A DNA stretch of 41,250 nt from Planctomycetaceae bacterium (GTDB lineage: Bacteria; Planctomycetota; Planctomycetia; Pirellulales; Pirellulaceae). Of this stretch, positions 40,796 to 41,250 are shown one piece after another. Made by a program: the position numbers and the translations under genes. Numbering within the stretch: the first letter of the stretch is position 1; each line of letters opens with the position of its first letter. Location: assembly GCA_003233175.1 (NCBI GenBank), contig QIKY01000213.1, positions 1 through 41,250 on the forward strand, written 5' to 3'. Below the pieces are notes generated by a model that searched no databases, had not been told where the DNA came from, and saw nothing but the letters and a program-made list of their open reading frames with translations.

Positions 40796-41065
40796 TCATT
40801 TTGCCAAGTGGCTTAGCGTTCCGGGTTTCCGGCAAAAAAAGAACGATACTCCCCCCGGCACCTCGGCAACCTGCGGGTCGGCATATTTTTCCTGCTTTTC
40901 CTCAAGCAACTCCCCCCAACGTAACTTGATGTCTCGCCATGGTTTCTTGGCAATGCGCCGGATATCGTACCAATGGTAAAGCTCGTTGTATGAAATGAAT
41001 GTTGTACCATTCGCATAAAGTTCATCCAGACGGACCCATAACTGTTGTTCGTGTCTTTGAAGCAT
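40796..41065 (-). CDS. Small hypothetical protein
   Basis: An 89-residue frame starting at ATG 41065 with AAAGG at good spacing: MLQRHEQQLWVRLDELYANG, then YNELYHWYDIRRIAKKPWRDIKLRWGELLEEKQEK, ending FFFCRKPGTLSHLAK. Rich in aromatics and charged residues; natural codon use. No family recognised. The longer frame to 41167 is less likely. Confidence 0.55.
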   Translation of the reverse strand: MLQRHEQQLWVRLDELYANGTTFISYNELYHWYDIRRIAKKPWRDIKLRWGELLEEKQEKYADPQVAEVPGGVSFFFCRKPGTLSHLAK

Positions 41066-41164
41066 ATTTGTGCCTTTGAAGCATAGTTGCTGCCGCCAGA
41101 GTAAGGACATCTCAACCGACGCAACAAGGTTACGCAATGTTAATCGGTTAGTCAGACGCAAACT

Positions 41165-41230
41165 CAACGACTACCGGCTAGAAGCCGGTAGGTTCAGAAA
41201 AGAAGTTGTGAGCTACGGACTGAAGTCCTT
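41165..41230. repeat. REP-like double hairpin
   Basis: ctaccggctagaagccggtag is a perfect stem, and gctacggactgaagtccttcgc follows as a second stem-loop. The layout matches REP/RAYT-type elements. It is at the right edge of the window, so the extent is unknown. Confidence 0.65.
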
Positions 41231-41250
41231 CGCACACAACAAGAAAACAA

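Overview
The window looks like chromosomal DNA of a planctomycete, probably of the Pirellulales type. The signs are an N-terminal cytochrome domain of planctomycete type fused to a multihaem cytochrome, a leucine-rich-repeat protein with a short membrane anchor, an unusually long signal peptidase I, a ceramidase-like secreted hydrolase, a Tat-exported Gfo/Idh/MocA protein, a UGA-containing ArsC-like gene, and lipid A/LPS genes (lpxA, lptB). This assignment is inferred from gene content only. Intergenic regions are long and full of dispersed palindromic repeats.

Layout. 0.4-4 kb: a DUF11-repeat surface protein and yaaA. 4.3-10.8 kb (minus strand): two hybrid histidine kinases that share almost the same kinase-receiver-HPt part but have different sensor ends, followed 17 bp downstream by an HD-GYP response regulator. 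10.8-15.4 kb: remnants, a hidden ArsC-like selenoprotein read through an in-frame TGA, aroH, lpxA, a TPR protein and a DUF4160/DUF2442 pair. 15.6-21.6 kb: a GDPD-family enzyme, a hexahaem cytochrome followed at once by an outer-membrane barrel protein, and an LRR protein. 21.6-24 kb: an accessory zone with a truncated PIN gene, an attC-like site, an intact PIN toxin-antitoxin pair, and Rhs and RAYT-transposase remnants between 122-bp direct repeats. 24-26.2 kb: an oxidoreductase, a zinc-ribbon membrane protein and a cold-shock protein. 26.6-28.6 kb: an AT-richer, translationally coupled three-gene operon with no function I recognise, the best candidate here for an undescribed (possibly conflict/defence) system. 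28.9-38.5 kb: purC, a degenerate GH10-like protein, a 423-bp palindromic element with terminal inverted repeats, a ceramidase-like protein, a frameshifted LmbE deacetylase, lptB, signal peptidase I and leuB. 38.7-41.2 kb: a metK fragment cut off by a RelE/ParE-type module, a frameshifted PIN module, and a small hypothetical gene.

Working together. The two kinases and the HD-GYP regulator probably form a multistep phosphorelay that lowers cyclic di-GMP. The cytochrome and barrel protein may act together at the outer membrane. lpxA, lptB and lepB serve envelope biogenesis. Several genes contain apparent single frameshifts (28.2, 33.67 and 40.27 kb). These may be real decay or assembly errors. 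Gene starts were chosen from ribosome-binding sites and family starts, so they often lie inside the longest open frame.
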